Shown here in pieces: positions 34,798 to 42,967 of a stretch of DNA of 64,000 bases; position 1 is the first letter of the stretch; each line of letters starts with the position of its first letter. Source of the stretch: CAWGCE01 sp964480915 (GTDB taxonomy: Bacteria; Planctomycetota; Planctomycetia; Pirellulales; Pirellulaceae); contig CAYZRS010000006.1 of assembly GCA_964480915.1 (NCBI GenBank), positions 79,159 to 143,158 on the forward strand. The letters run 5' to 3'. The position numbers and the translations under genes were made by a program. A model generated the notes under the pieces. The model had not been told where the DNA came from, ran no database searches, and saw nothing but the letters and a program-made list of their open reading frames with translations.

Positions 34798-36135
34798 ATG
34801 CTGTATCGTGCCAAGCCATGGCTGTTGGTGATGCTGTCTCTGTTTGCAACCGTCTGTCATGGCGACGTCGAAGAGCAGTGGCCCAGTTTTCGTGGACCGC
34901 TTTGTTCAGGTGTTGCCCCGACGGCCCATCCTCCTACCACTTGGAGTCCCACGAAGAACCTCAAATGGAAGACGCCGATTCCGGGCAAGGCAAGCTCGTC
35001 GCCGATCGTCTGGGATGACAAGGTCTTCTTAACAACGGCGATTCCCCAGGGGGGCAAAGTAACGGTCAAAGCGACCAGCGAAGGTCGGTCGCGGCGTCGC
35101 CGCAAGCGATTGGTGCCCAGTGAGCATGAGTTCGTCGTGTTGTGCTTGGCAAGATCGACAGGTGAGGTGCTGTGGCAGGAAGTCGCCGAAGTGGGGACCC
35201 CAAGCGAAGCGGCTCATGCTGACAACACGTTTGCCTCGGCTTCTCCCTGCACCGACGGCGAATGCCTGATCGTCAGTTTTGGTACGCAAGGATTGTTTTG
35301 CTATGACTTGGACGGCAAGCTCCGTTGGAAATCGGCCGCCTTCGGCCCGATGACGACTCGCGGTTCGTTCGGTGAAGGCAGCTCGCCGACGATTTATCGC
35401 GACTTCGTCATTCTACCTTGGGACCACGAAGGCGATTCCTACTTGGCGGCGTTCGACAAGAATACCGGTGCGCAGCGGTGGCGAATCGAACGAGATGAGC
35501 CGACCAATTGGGCGACGCCGATCGTCGTGGAACAAGAAACGGGGCCTCAAATTGTCCATAGCGGCCAGTCGTTTACTCGAGGATATGACTTGGCGACCGG
35601 AGAAGAGCTCTGGAAGTACTCTGGCTTAACGCAGCGGCCCGTCTCTACGCCGGTCAGTCGAGACGGCATCGCATTCTTCGCCAGTTCGCGAGGCGGCGCA
35701 TTCATGGGGGCTGTCAATCTGTCAGGTCGCGGCTCTTTAAACGGAACCGCTAGTGAAATGTGGACGGTCACGAAGGGAACGCCCGATATTCCGTCGCTGC
35801 TGTTGGTTGGAAATCGCCTGTACTTCTTGGCTGCCAATTCGGGTGTGCTTTCCTGCGTCGATGCAACGACTGGCGAATTGATCGGTGCGGCCAAGCGATT
35901 GGGGAACATGCGTGCTGTTTATTCTTCGCCCGTCTCTGCTGCCGGACATGTCTATGTGACAGGACGAGACGGGAAGACGGTCGTGCTCAAGGCGGATGAT
36001 TCGCTGGAAACGGTGGCGGAGAACGATCTCGGAGAGCCCGTCGATGCGACACCGGCGATCGTCGGTGAGGATTTGTTTCTGCGGGGCGCAAGTCACCTGT
36101 TTTGTTTTTCTCAGGCAGAAGCGGTGGCAGAATAG
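34798..36135 (+). CDS. Secreted PQQ-type beta-propeller protein
   Basis: A 445-residue exported protein with a signal peptide (1-21) and a mature start EEQWPSFRGPLCSGVAP typical of PQQ-like propellers. Blade motifs recur (GKASSSPIVWDDKVFLTT, STGEVLWQEV, NTGAQRWRIERDEP, ATGEELWKYSG, TTGELIGAAK). It belongs to the same superfamily as the protein at 29491-30891 but is not a close copy. It carries an unusually basic loop (SEGRSRRRRKRLVP) between the first two blades. The ATG at 34798 was chosen over the GTG at 34795 that overlaps the preceding stop. No catalytic residues are apparent. Confidence 0.82.
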   Translation: MLYRAKPWLLVMLSLFATVCHGDVEEQWPSFRGPLCSGVAPTAHPPTTWSPTKNLKWKTPIPGKASSSPIVWDDKVFLTTAIPQGGKVTVKATSEGRSRRRRKRLVPSEHEFVVLCLARSTGEVLWQEVAEVGTPSEAAHADNTFASASPCTDGECLIVSFGTQGLFCYDLDGKLRWKSAAFGPMTTRGSFGEGSSPTIYRDFVILPWDHEGDSYLAAFDKNTGAQRWRIERDEPTNWATPIVVEQETGPQIVHSGQSFTRGYDLATGEELWKYSGLTQRPVSTPVSRDGIAFFASSRGGAFMGAVNLSGRGSLNGTASEMWTVTKGTPDIPSLLLVGNRLYFLAANSGVLSCVDATTGELIGAAKRLGNMRAVYSSPVSAAGHVYVTGRDGKTVVLKADDSLETVAENDLGEPVDATPAIVGEDLFLRGASHLFCFSQAEAVAE

Positions 36136-36151
36136 GGCACGAGTTAGTCGG

Positions 36152-37348
36152 CTAAATCCTGAATTGCGAAATTTGCAGGATGTCTTTTTGACCGCTGAGG
36201 GAAGCCGTGAGATTTTCCGATGGTGCCGAATCGATGTGTAGCGTGCAGATGGCCGCTTCGGCGCTGTCGAAGATGGTGTTTTCCATCTCTTCCACATTGA
36301 TATTCTCGGCCCGCAGACCGTCCAGCACGCTGGCCAACACGCCGACACGGTTCAAATGCCGGATTACGATGCGGTGTGTTGCCGGTGAGCGATTCCCCAT
36401 GTTCACGGAATTTGCAACGCGCCCCTCTTTGACGAACAAGCGAACATGCTCGACGACCGCATCGCCAATCGCTTCGGATGTCTGAGTCGTCGAAGCGCCG
36501 ATGTGGGGCGTGCCAGTAATCCGTTTGGCAAGCTGTGTATCGTTGAACGGAACATCTCCGCCGCTAGGCTCTTCTTCAAAGACGTCCAAGGCGACCCGGA
36601 GCGATTTCTTATCGATCGCTTCACGAAGCGCTTCGGTATCAACGAGTGGGCCTCGCGAAGTGTTGACGAGAATGGATCCGTCTCGCATCGCGTTCAGAAA
36701 CTCGCTGCCGATGAAGTGCTGCGTCTCTTTCGCAAGCGCCAAGTGAACGCTGACAGCATCTGACTGTTGGGCGACTTCTTTCGCCGTCGCGGCATGTGCC
36801 ATGCCAAGCCGTTTCGCTTGTTCGGGCGTGAAACTTCGCGACCAGCCGACCACATTCATCTCCATACCTTGTGCAATCTTGGCGACGGCACGGCCAATGG
36901 CGCCCATGCCAAGGATGCCAAGTGTTCTGCCTTTCAGGCCATGGGCCTGGCTGTACATTTTCTTTTTCCAGGATCCGCTGCGCAGGTCGGCGCAAGCGTC
37001 GGCGATACGACGGTCGGCGGCGATCAACAGGCCGGCGGTCAATTCGGCGACCGCGGCCGCGTTCACGCCAGGGCAGTTGACGACATGGATGCCACGGTCG
37101 CTGGCCTTGGCCACATCGATCGTGTTGACGCCGGCACCGGCGCGGATGATCAGCGAGAGGTTGGCTGCGGCGTTGAGCGTTGACTCGTCTACCTTCGTCG
37201 ATCGTACGATCAGGATGTCGCTGTCAGAAATGGCGCCTGGAAGCTGATCGGTTCCAAGTTGTGGCTGAGCGTCAACATCGCAGCCGAGCGCTTCCAACTG
37301 TTGAGTTACGCGTGAATGTAGTTTGTCAGCAACGAGCACACGGGCCAT
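36152..37348 (-). CDS. serA: D-3-phosphoglycerate dehydrogenase
   Basis: A 398-residue NAD-dependent dehydrogenase that oxidises 3-phosphoglycerate at the start of serine synthesis. The substrate-side RAGAGVNTIDV, the nucleotide motif GILGMGAIGR (~144-153), and the catalytic Arg/Glu/His set (NTSRGPLVDTEAL, FEEEP, TPHIGASTTQT) are present. A C-terminal ACT-like domain (~325-398) may give serine feedback. Its length resembles the short form (E. coli-type, ~410 residues), without the extra ASB domain of the longer enzymes. A GGAG site precedes the ATG. A terminator hairpin sits 26 bases upstream of the start. Confidence 0.92.
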   Translation of the reverse strand: MARVLVADKLHSRVTQQLEALGCDVDAQPQLGTDQLPGAISDSDILIVRSTKVDESTLNAAANLSLIIRAGAGVNTIDVAKASDRGIHVVNCPGVNAAAVAELTAGLLIAADRRIADACADLRSGSWKKKMYSQAHGLKGRTLGILGMGAIGRAVAKIAQGMEMNVVGWSRSFTPEQAKRLGMAHAATAKEVAQQSDAVSVHLALAKETQHFIGSEFLNAMRDGSILVNTSRGPLVDTEALREAIDKKSLRVALDVFEEEPSGGDVPFNDTQLAKRITGTPHIGASTTQTSEAIGDAVVEHVRLFVKEGRVANSVNMGNRSPATHRIVIRHLNRVGVLASVLDGLRAENINVEEMENTIFDSAEAAICTLHIDSAPSENLTASLSGQKDILQISQFRI

Positions 37349-37373
37349 GAAAGATCTCCGCCTAAAGAGAAAA

Positions 37374-37400
37374 AGCAGCGTGCCGGAGTGGCACGCTGCT
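37374..37400 (-). terminator. Intrinsic terminator of the pseudopilin operon
   Basis: A perfect 11-bp stem (AGCAGCGTGCC with GGCACGCTGCT) with a five-base loop is followed on the minus strand by a T-run. It lies 67 bases after the last TadE-like gene and only 26 bases before the serA start, so it may also act on serA leader RNA. Confidence 0.85.
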
Positions 37401-37466
37401 TATCAATTTGGCCGATGATTCAGGCGGCGGCAAGCCGCAGCATCGTGAACCTGCCGAACAAGGCTG

Positions 37467-37859
37467 CTACAGAGTTTCTCGTCGCAGCGTCGAGCGGCCC
37501 GTTAACTGTTTTCCACTGAAAAAGATCGGTGCAATGAAGCCGTTTTCGTCGCAATTTACGGAAACATCGACCGTGACCTCCGGCGTCTCTAAGAGAATAA
37601 CGGGAGGATTGACCGAAATATTCACGCCCCGTGCGCCCACGGTGTTCATGATGCGGGTCACGACCGCTTCGGCGTCCGCGGCGGTTGAGCCCGGCACGAT
37701 GACCCGACGGGCCGCTTCGTAGGCTGCGTTGTCGATCGTGTGACGGATCACGTTCATGCGTGCAAATTCGACGCACGCGAACGTGAACGCGAAAAATATG
37801 GGTAGCGTAATCGCCATTTCCACGACGACGGCACCGCGGCTTTTTCTTGGCTTTTTCAT
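37467..37859 (-). CDS. TadE-like pseudopilin
   Basis: A 130-residue protein with a basic N-terminus (MKKPRKSRG), the TadE-type transition AVVVEMAITLPIFF and one hydrophobic helix (~11-33), then a small periplasmic domain. This layout is that of TadE/TadF/TadG-type minor pilins of Flp/Tad type IVb pili, which are processed at the membrane. It is the last gene of a four-gene minus-strand operon; a terminator follows. It resembles the protein at 38961-39380, suggesting duplication. Confidence 0.88.
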   Translation of the reverse strand: MKKPRKSRGAVVVEMAITLPIFFAFTFACVEFARMNVIRHTIDNAAYEAARRVIVPGSTAADAEAVVTRIMNTVGARGVNISVNPPVILLETPEVTVDVSVNCDENGFIAPIFFSGKQLTGRSTLRRETL

Positions 37860-37908
37860 ATCAGTTCTACTTCTTGGTTAATTCTGTCTGAACTTGTTTC
37901 GCAACCGT

Positions 37909-38919
37909 CTATTCAATGAGAACAACGGAGAGCGTTTCAGCGATCTTTTTGAAAGCCTCTTTGAGGTCACCGTTACTGTCCGCATGGATGTGAATACCAT
38001 TTGCGCTGTCGGCAACTGTCTGCATGAGTACTTGATCAGCTCCATCACCGAAGGTGATCGTATGGACCGTGAAGTCGGCCGGAATGGCAACATCGAGGAC
38101 GGAGACGCCTGTGTTTTCACGACCATCGGTCATCAGGACGACCGTTTTCTCTGCAAGACCTCGAGACAAGGGATCGTTCGCCAGACTTTCCAGTCCGTCC
38201 TGTAGCCCTTCTCCAATTGCCGTTGCGCCCCCAGCAAGCATCTCTTCATTTTTCTGCTTGAGTCCTGCAAATACCCCGGACATCGGAATGTCCTTCTGGC
38301 TGGTCGAGGCGTATGTAGAAAGCGAGATTCGTTCGTCGGCTGGTGTCGTTTCAAGGATCGAGACGAACTCACGAACTCCGTTCTTGAGAGCCGCTAGTTT
38401 GCTACCGCCCATCGATCCCGATCGATCGAGAACTAAGGCGATATCGCGCACGAAAGCTGTCGACGTGGATGCTTGGGTGGGTTCAAACGAGCCCGTACCG
38501 AGCACCGCGCCAAGGAACAGGGGAACGCTACCCGAGGGTGAGTCGCTGGTGCGACGCGCGTTGACCCGAATGGCGTTGGTTGGGTTTTGATTTGGTTGGA
38601 ACGAGAAAGTTCCCGCAGCGGTCTGTCGCGCCGATCCAAAAACGACGTCTTCGGCGGCCAGCAGGAAAGGTTGTCCATTGACCAAATTGTTTTGGGCTGC
38701 ATTCAGCGCGGCCGATCGAGCAGAAGCTACGTCCTGAGTACGGACGAGTGCTTCCGAGGCTGCTCGCGACGCCGCATCCGCAGCGGTTCGCAATTCGGTT
38801 TGGACCAAGTGCATTTTGGCGACGTCGACTGAAATGACAGTCATCGCGACAAAAATGACCATGACGATGGCAACCAGGATCAACATGGACCCACGACGTT
38901 TTCTCGATGCAATGTGCAT
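37909..38919 (-). CDS. TadG-like protein with von Willebrand factor A domain
   Basis: A 336-residue protein. A basic start (ASRKRRGSMLILVAIVMVIFVAMTVISVDVAKMHLVQTELRT split by one helix at ~10-32) is typical of TadG, with a helical pilin-like part to ~150. A VWA domain follows at ~158-336 with a complete metal site (LDRSGSMGG at ~163, then the Thr and DGREN Asp). VWA domains bind protein ligands through a divalent metal. It lies 41 bases after one TadE-like gene and 49 bases before another. Confidence 0.88.
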   Translation of the reverse strand: MHIASRKRRGSMLILVAIVMVIFVAMTVISVDVAKMHLVQTELRTAADAASRAASEALVRTQDVASARSAALNAAQNNLVNGQPFLLAAEDVVFGSARQTAAGTFSFQPNQNPTNAIRVNARRTSDSPSGSVPLFLGAVLGTGSFEPTQASTSTAFVRDIALVLDRSGSMGGSKLAALKNGVREFVSILETTPADERISLSTYASTSQKDIPMSGVFAGLKQKNEEMLAGGATAIGEGLQDGLESLANDPLSRGLAEKTVVLMTDGRENTGVSVLDVAIPADFTVHTITFGDGADQVLMQTVADSANGIHIHADSNGDLKEAFKKIAETLSVVLIE

Positions 38920-38960
38920 TAAACTCTACCTTGGAAAAGAAGTGACAGATGATCAGCCGA

Positions 38961-39380
38961 CTATTCCTTGACCATGAAAGCCTGAGCTTCCAGATTGCCG
39001 GAAAAGAAATTGAGAGTGAAAACCGAATTGGCGCCGCAGGGAGCCGTAACCGTCACTTGAATCGGCGTGCCTCGATCCAAGCCATCGATGTTGCTGGGGC
39101 TGAAACTAAAGTTGACCCCATCGATGTCACGTTCGGTAACGACCTCGTTGGCACGTGCATTGGCCGCGGCCGTTGTCCCATCATTGCGAATGGCGACACG
39201 AATCGCTTCGTAGGCAACGACGTTCAGCGATTGCTTCAGAAAAATCATCGAAGTGCATTCGATAGCGCCGAGGACCAAAATCACCAAAATTGGCAAACAG
39301 ACGGCGAATTCGACGACTGCCGTTCCGCGACGGCGTGATTTGCTCTTACGTTGACGTATCATCTCTGTCTCTTTCTTCAC
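38961..39380 (-). CDS. TadE-like pseudopilin
   Basis: A 139-residue protein with a Lys/Arg-rich N-terminus (RQRKSKSRRRG), the motif TAVVEFAVCLPILVILVLG containing the conserved glutamate, and one membrane helix (~18-40). The C-terminal ~95 residues form a small periplasmic domain with a single cysteine late in the chain. It is the second gene of the operon and is related to the TadE-like gene at 37467-37859. Type IVb pilin-type secretion genes (ATPase, platform, secretin) are not in this window. Confidence 0.88.
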   Translation of the reverse strand: MKKETEMIRQRKSKSRRRGTAVVEFAVCLPILVILVLGAIECTSMIFLKQSLNVVAYEAIRVAIRNDGTTAAANARANEVVTERDIDGVNFSFSPSNIDGLDRGTPIQVTVTAPCGANSVFTLNFFSGNLEAQAFMVKE

Positions 39381-39398
39381 CTAATTGCAAAACGCTGG

Positions 39399-39839
39399 CT
39401 ATTTGCCGGCTGCCTGGGGCGGATCGTTGAGCAATTCCATTCGCTTGGCGATCGCATTCAAATCGCCTGTCAGTTCGGTCCAGAAGTCATGCTTTCGAAA
39501 TTTCACCGGTTGAATTGTTTCGCCGTTGGCAAGATGTTTCATCGCATTTCGAAACGAAATCATGGGGCCGGCAAAACGATGACTCAATTTGATCGAGTCA
39601 TAAAGAAAAACGGGGAACACGAAAACCAATCCGACGACTGCGACTGCATACTTGGCCCAAAGATTGCCAAAATGCTGCCTCATCGTTAATTGCTCTGTTG
39701 TGCCCAGGGCCTCCATTGCGAAAAGGAACATGAACATCACCGTTGCAGCGATCAGCCAATGGAAGACCATCTGGCGTACCAGCATGCCTTGCACTCGCTT
39801 GTCGATGAACAATTTCGTTCTTGGCTTTTTCTTAACCAC
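39399..39839 (-). CDS. Stand-alone HAMP-domain membrane protein
   Basis: A 146-residue protein with a basic start, two membrane helices (~23-43 and ~62-82) separated by a short loop, and a cytoplasmic part of ~60 residues that matches a HAMP linker: SHRFAGPMISFRNAMKHLA, then a Gly-Glu and a charged Asp/Glu-Leu step, then LNAIAKRMELL. HAMP domains normally pass signals to a kinase or chemotaxis domain, but nothing follows here. It lies 18 bases upstream of the first TadE-like gene and is the head of the operon. It may relay a signal to another protein or organise the pseudopilins in the membrane. Both ideas are inference. Confidence 0.78.
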   Translation of the reverse strand: MVKKKPRTKLFIDKRVQGMLVRQMVFHWLIAATVMFMFLFAMEALGTTEQLTMRQHFGNLWAKYAVAVVGLVFVFPVFLYDSIKLSHRFAGPMISFRNAMKHLANGETIQPVKFRKHDFWTELTGDLNAIAKRMELLNDPPQAAGK

Positions 39840-40030
39840 GATGTCCCATTCCCCGTGCTGGACTCCCTACATACCTCCCGCTCTGTCGTTGGCGGTTAAG
39901 AAAGGTTAGGTCAAAAAATTGCCCATTTAGAGATTTGGCCAAATATCTGACAGAGTGTTTCAGCTAGGCGTTGCTGACCAGGGCCGTACAATCAATCCTT
40001 TCGTTACAATCATTGAGGGAGCTTTCGGGT

Positions 40031-40495
40031 ATGGTTCGGTCTGCCACAGCGTTTGGGGTTTGGATCGTCATGGTTTCCATGGCGCATGGCCAGATGGCCA
40101 AAGTCGGCGATGCGGAAATTGAGGCTCAATTGCGGCGTCTCATCGGAGCGCAATCTGAGAGTTGGAATCGTGGTGACATTGAGGGCTTTATGAGCCACTA
40201 CTGGATGTCAGAGAATTTGACATTCAGCTCGGGAGGAAAGACCACACGCGGTTGGCAAGCCACGATCGAAGGTTACAAACGTCGGTATTCGACGCCGGAA
40301 AAGATGGGCCAGCTGACATTTGATCAGCTGGAGATCACGCCGCTGGGTTCAGACGCAGCCTTTGTACTCGGTCGTTGGCAGTTACAGCGGGACGAACCGA
40401 TCGGCGGGAATTTTAGTCTCGTCTTCCGTCAGATGGACGATCGTTGGGTGATCGTGCACGACCACACATCGGTACTGAAGGGAGTGGAGCCCTAG
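40031..40495 (+). CDS. Secreted NTF2-like (SnoaL/DUF4440-type) protein
   Basis: A 154-residue protein with a signal peptide (1-21, ending AHGQ) and one NTF2-like alpha/beta domain: EAQLRRLIGAQSESWNRGDIEGFMSHYW, then LTFSSGGKTTRGWQ, later AAFVLGRWQLQ and a final VFRQMDDRWVIVHDHTSV. This is the pattern of DUF4440/SnoaL-like proteins, which bind small molecules or act as small hydratases or isomerases. The ATG at 40031 starts the signal peptide and follows a GAGGGAG site; a frame from 39971 lacks support. The stop codon shares a CTAG with that of the aminotransferase on the opposite strand. Confidence 0.82.
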   Translation: MVRSATAFGVWIVMVSMAHGQMAKVGDAEIEAQLRRLIGAQSESWNRGDIEGFMSHYWMSENLTFSSGGKTTRGWQATIEGYKRRYSTPEKMGQLTFDQLEITPLGSDAAFVLGRWQLQRDEPIGGNFSLVFRQMDDRWVIVHDHTSVLKGVEP

Positions 40496-41676
40496 ATGCG
40501 TGGCAGGTCGTAGAAATCGGCAATGTGATTGACAACAAACAGCTGTTCTTGCTCGGTCAGGCCCGGGAAGACGGGTAGGCTCAATGCTTCCTGCGCTGCG
40601 ACTTCTGTCACGGGCAGCGCCTTCGTTTCCTCTTCAAGCGAAGCAAAGCATGCCTGTCGATGGAGGGGAACCGGATAGTAGATTTCGGAACCGACTTGGG
40701 CGGTGGTTAAGTAATCTCGTAGCGAATCTCGTTGCCCCTCTTTGACGCGAATCGTGTATTGATTCCAAACATGCTCTTTCTGGTGTGAAGCGGTCGGTGT
40801 GACGAGAAAACGATCGAGCCCCGCCGCGGCGAACATGACGTCGTAGCTGGCCGCATTGTGTTGGCGCTGGCGCGTCCATAAAGATAACTGGGGCAGCTTG
40901 ACTCGCAGGATGGCCGCCTGCATTGCATCGAGTCGGCTGTTGATTCCGACTTCTCGATGGTAATAGCGCGGTTCCATGCCGTGGGCCCGCAGCAGGCGAA
41001 GTCGCTTCGCAAGGGTGCCGTCTTGAGTGACCATGATGCCCGCATCACCACAAGCGCCAAGATTCTTGGTCGGATAAAAACTGAAGCAGCCCAGATCACC
41101 CCAACTGCCAGCAGGTCGACCCGCATGCTTCGCGTTCAGGGCCTGCGCTGCGTCCTCAATAACGCGCACGTTGTGACGTTGGGCGATTGTATTGATTTCG
41201 GTCATGTCGCAGCATTGACCATAAAGATGAACCGGAATGACTGCTTTGGTTCGTGAGGTGATCGATTGCTCAAACGACTGCGTACACAGATTGAAGTGGA
41301 TCGGATCGATGTCGACGAAAACCGGCTTGGCTCCCAAACGCCACACAGCAGAAGCAGTTGCGAAGAAAGTAAAACTTGGAAGAATCACTTCATCTCCCGG
41401 GCCGATGTCGAGTGCCATGAGCGCCAGTAGAAGAGCGTCACTTCCCGAAGCGCAACAGATGGCATGATCGACTTGGCATAAGGAAGCGATTTCTGCTTCT
41501 AACGCATCCGCTTCTGGTCCCAAGATAAATTGATGCGAATCCATGACGCGTGATATCGCCGTATCGATCTGAGCACGAAGAGGGTCCAGCTCGCGGGGGA
41601 TATCGAGCAGCGGTACTCGTGTTACAGGCACTTCGGTGATTCGTTGACTTTGCGACAAGTCGGTCGAGGTTTTCAT
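40492..41676 (-). CDS. DegT/DnrJ/EryC1/StrS-family PLP aminotransferase
   Basis: A 394-residue PLP-dependent enzyme of the sugar aminotransferase family, which transaminates nucleotide-linked keto-sugars for polysaccharides or antibiotics. The PLP lysine sits in SFYPTKNLGACGDAG, with other core motifs CASGSDALLLALMAL, GDEVILPSFTFFATASAV, FVDIDP and VIPVHLYGQ. The glycine-rich and cofactor-binding residues are conserved. The ATG at 41676 is preferred over a TTG at 41751. No other sugar-synthesis genes are adjacent, so the product is uncertain. Confidence 0.92.
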   Translation of the reverse strand: MKTSTDLSQSQRITEVPVTRVPLLDIPRELDPLRAQIDTAISRVMDSHQFILGPEADALEAEIASLCQVDHAICCASGSDALLLALMALDIGPGDEVILPSFTFFATASAVWRLGAKPVFVDIDPIHFNLCTQSFEQSITSRTKAVIPVHLYGQCCDMTEINTIAQRHNVRVIEDAAQALNAKHAGRPAGSWGDLGCFSFYPTKNLGACGDAGIMVTQDGTLAKRLRLLRAHGMEPRYYHREVGINSRLDAMQAAILRVKLPQLSLWTRQRQHNAASYDVMFAAAGLDRFLVTPTASHQKEHVWNQYTIRVKEGQRDSLRDYLTTAQVGSEIYYPVPLHRQACFASLEEETKALPVTEVAAQEALSLPVFPGLTEQEQLFVVNHIADFYDLPRI

Positions 41677-42009
41677 AGACACGCTGCCCAAATCGATTAG
41701 TTGATCGGCTGTTATTTTCTGGAGACGCGAGACTACGAAGCGGTCTCGCAAAGGTCAATAACGATCATGAATTCAGGCGGGAACGAAGCTCGCCGACAGC
41801 CTCAGATGGTGTCGGATCGACCATCGTTGATGGTCCGCAAAAGTGTCAAATGGGGTGAATTGGGCAGGCGCGGGGTCGATTGCCCCAATTTTTGAGAAAC
41901 TTCGCTCGTCGGTGCTAGCCTTCAGGCACGGTTCGACCAAATGCCTATAATTTGGGAAGTGCCCAAGCGGAGGGCGAACGACACGGTACACAAGTAGGAA
42001 CAAAGTGCG
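41677..42009 (+). promoter_or_regulatory. Intergenic region with putative promoter for the Pro-rich secreted protein
   Basis: This 333-base gap contains a perfect -10 box TATAAT (41946-41951), preceded by TGC, with a weak -35 candidate (TTCAGG, 41921-41926). It lies 59 bases before the start at 42010. No gene was recognised in the gap; the 64-codon frame at 41701-41895 has no ribosome-binding site or product match. Confidence 0.45.
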
Positions 42010-42930
42010 ATGCGCAAGGCAATTCTGTTTTTGACAATTCCCGTTTGCTTGTGGGCCAGCCCGCTATTTTCGCAAGAGCCCGAACTCGAACCGATTCCGT
42101 TACCCGAACCAAGTTCAATCGCGAGTGAACTGGAGCCGCTGGAGCCGACGGCCGCTATCCGCCCCGACGAGGAAGCGGAGGGGACGAGCGTCGAACAAGC
42201 CAGCTACGGCGATGAATTGCAGCTCGAGCCAATTCCTACCGATCCGGCACCGCCGATCATCCTGCACTCGCCGGTTGTCGAGTCGCGTTCGGTCGAATCG
42301 TTCGAGTCGGCCCCGACGATAGTGCTTGACGATTCGACTTACGAATTGCCGATCGAAACGCCAGCGCCCGTGATTGAATCGCCAGCGCCGATCGTCAATT
42401 CGGTTCCGACCGATGCTTCGTATTCGACCGTTGCGCCACAGCAACCAGAATGCAGTTGCCAGCAGAAGCGATCCATTGTCTCCTCATCGGCGCCCGTGGC
42501 TCCACCCGTGTACCGCCAGCCCCTTCAGGCTTATTCGGCGCCACCGCAAGTTCCGGCGAATCGGCAGTACACCGTTCGACAGCAGCAACAACCGCCGGTT
42601 CGTTATGCGGTTCCTCAGCCAACGCAAAACGGCGTGTACGTCGATCCGCGAACGGTCGTTTCCGGCAACGCGCCCGGCATGCGATACGACCATCAGGGTC
42701 CCTATACCGTTCGGCAGTCGACAGAAGTTCGTCCTGGCCCAGGGCGCACCAGAACTCAAGTGACAACTTACGAAGTCACCCGCTACCGACCGGTAACGTA
42801 TCAAGTCACTGTGCCACAACGGTCGCCATCGGGCTTCGTCGTTGTTCCTCGTTATGAAGTGCAGGTGCAACCGGTGGCGCCGGTACCCCCACAGACCGGG
42901 CCCATCCGTAGTTGGTTGCGCCGGATGTAA
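42010..42930 (+). CDS. Proline-rich secreted protein of unknown function
   Basis: A 306-residue exported protein with a signal peptide (1-21). The mature protein is highly acidic in its first third, with repeats of the type LEPIP/LEPLEP (ELEPIPLPEP, ELEPLEPTAA, LQLEPIPTDP), and rich in Pro, Gln and Val in the last half. The C-terminal ~70 residues have a Thr/Val-rich repeating pattern (VTTYEVTRYRPVTYQVTVPQ). Only two cysteines occur (ECSCQQK). No domain was recognised. The low-complexity composition fits a flexible surface or wall-spanning protein. It is transcribed from its own putative promoter and is convergent with the following ABC operon. Confidence 0.7.
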   Translation: MRKAILFLTIPVCLWASPLFSQEPELEPIPLPEPSSIASELEPLEPTAAIRPDEEAEGTSVEQASYGDELQLEPIPTDPAPPIILHSPVVESRSVESFESAPTIVLDDSTYELPIETPAPVIESPAPIVNSVPTDASYSTVAPQQPECSCQQKRSIVSSSAPVAPPVYRQPLQAYSAPPQVPANRQYTVRQQQQPPVRYAVPQPTQNGVYVDPRTVVSGNAPGMRYDHQGPYTVRQSTEVRPGPGRTRTQVTTYEVTRYRPVTYQVTVPQRSPSGFVVVPRYEVQVQPVAPVPPQTGPIRSWLRRM

Positions 42931-42967
42931 CGATCCATAGCGGTCCGCAAGCTAGGTCGGCGACCGG

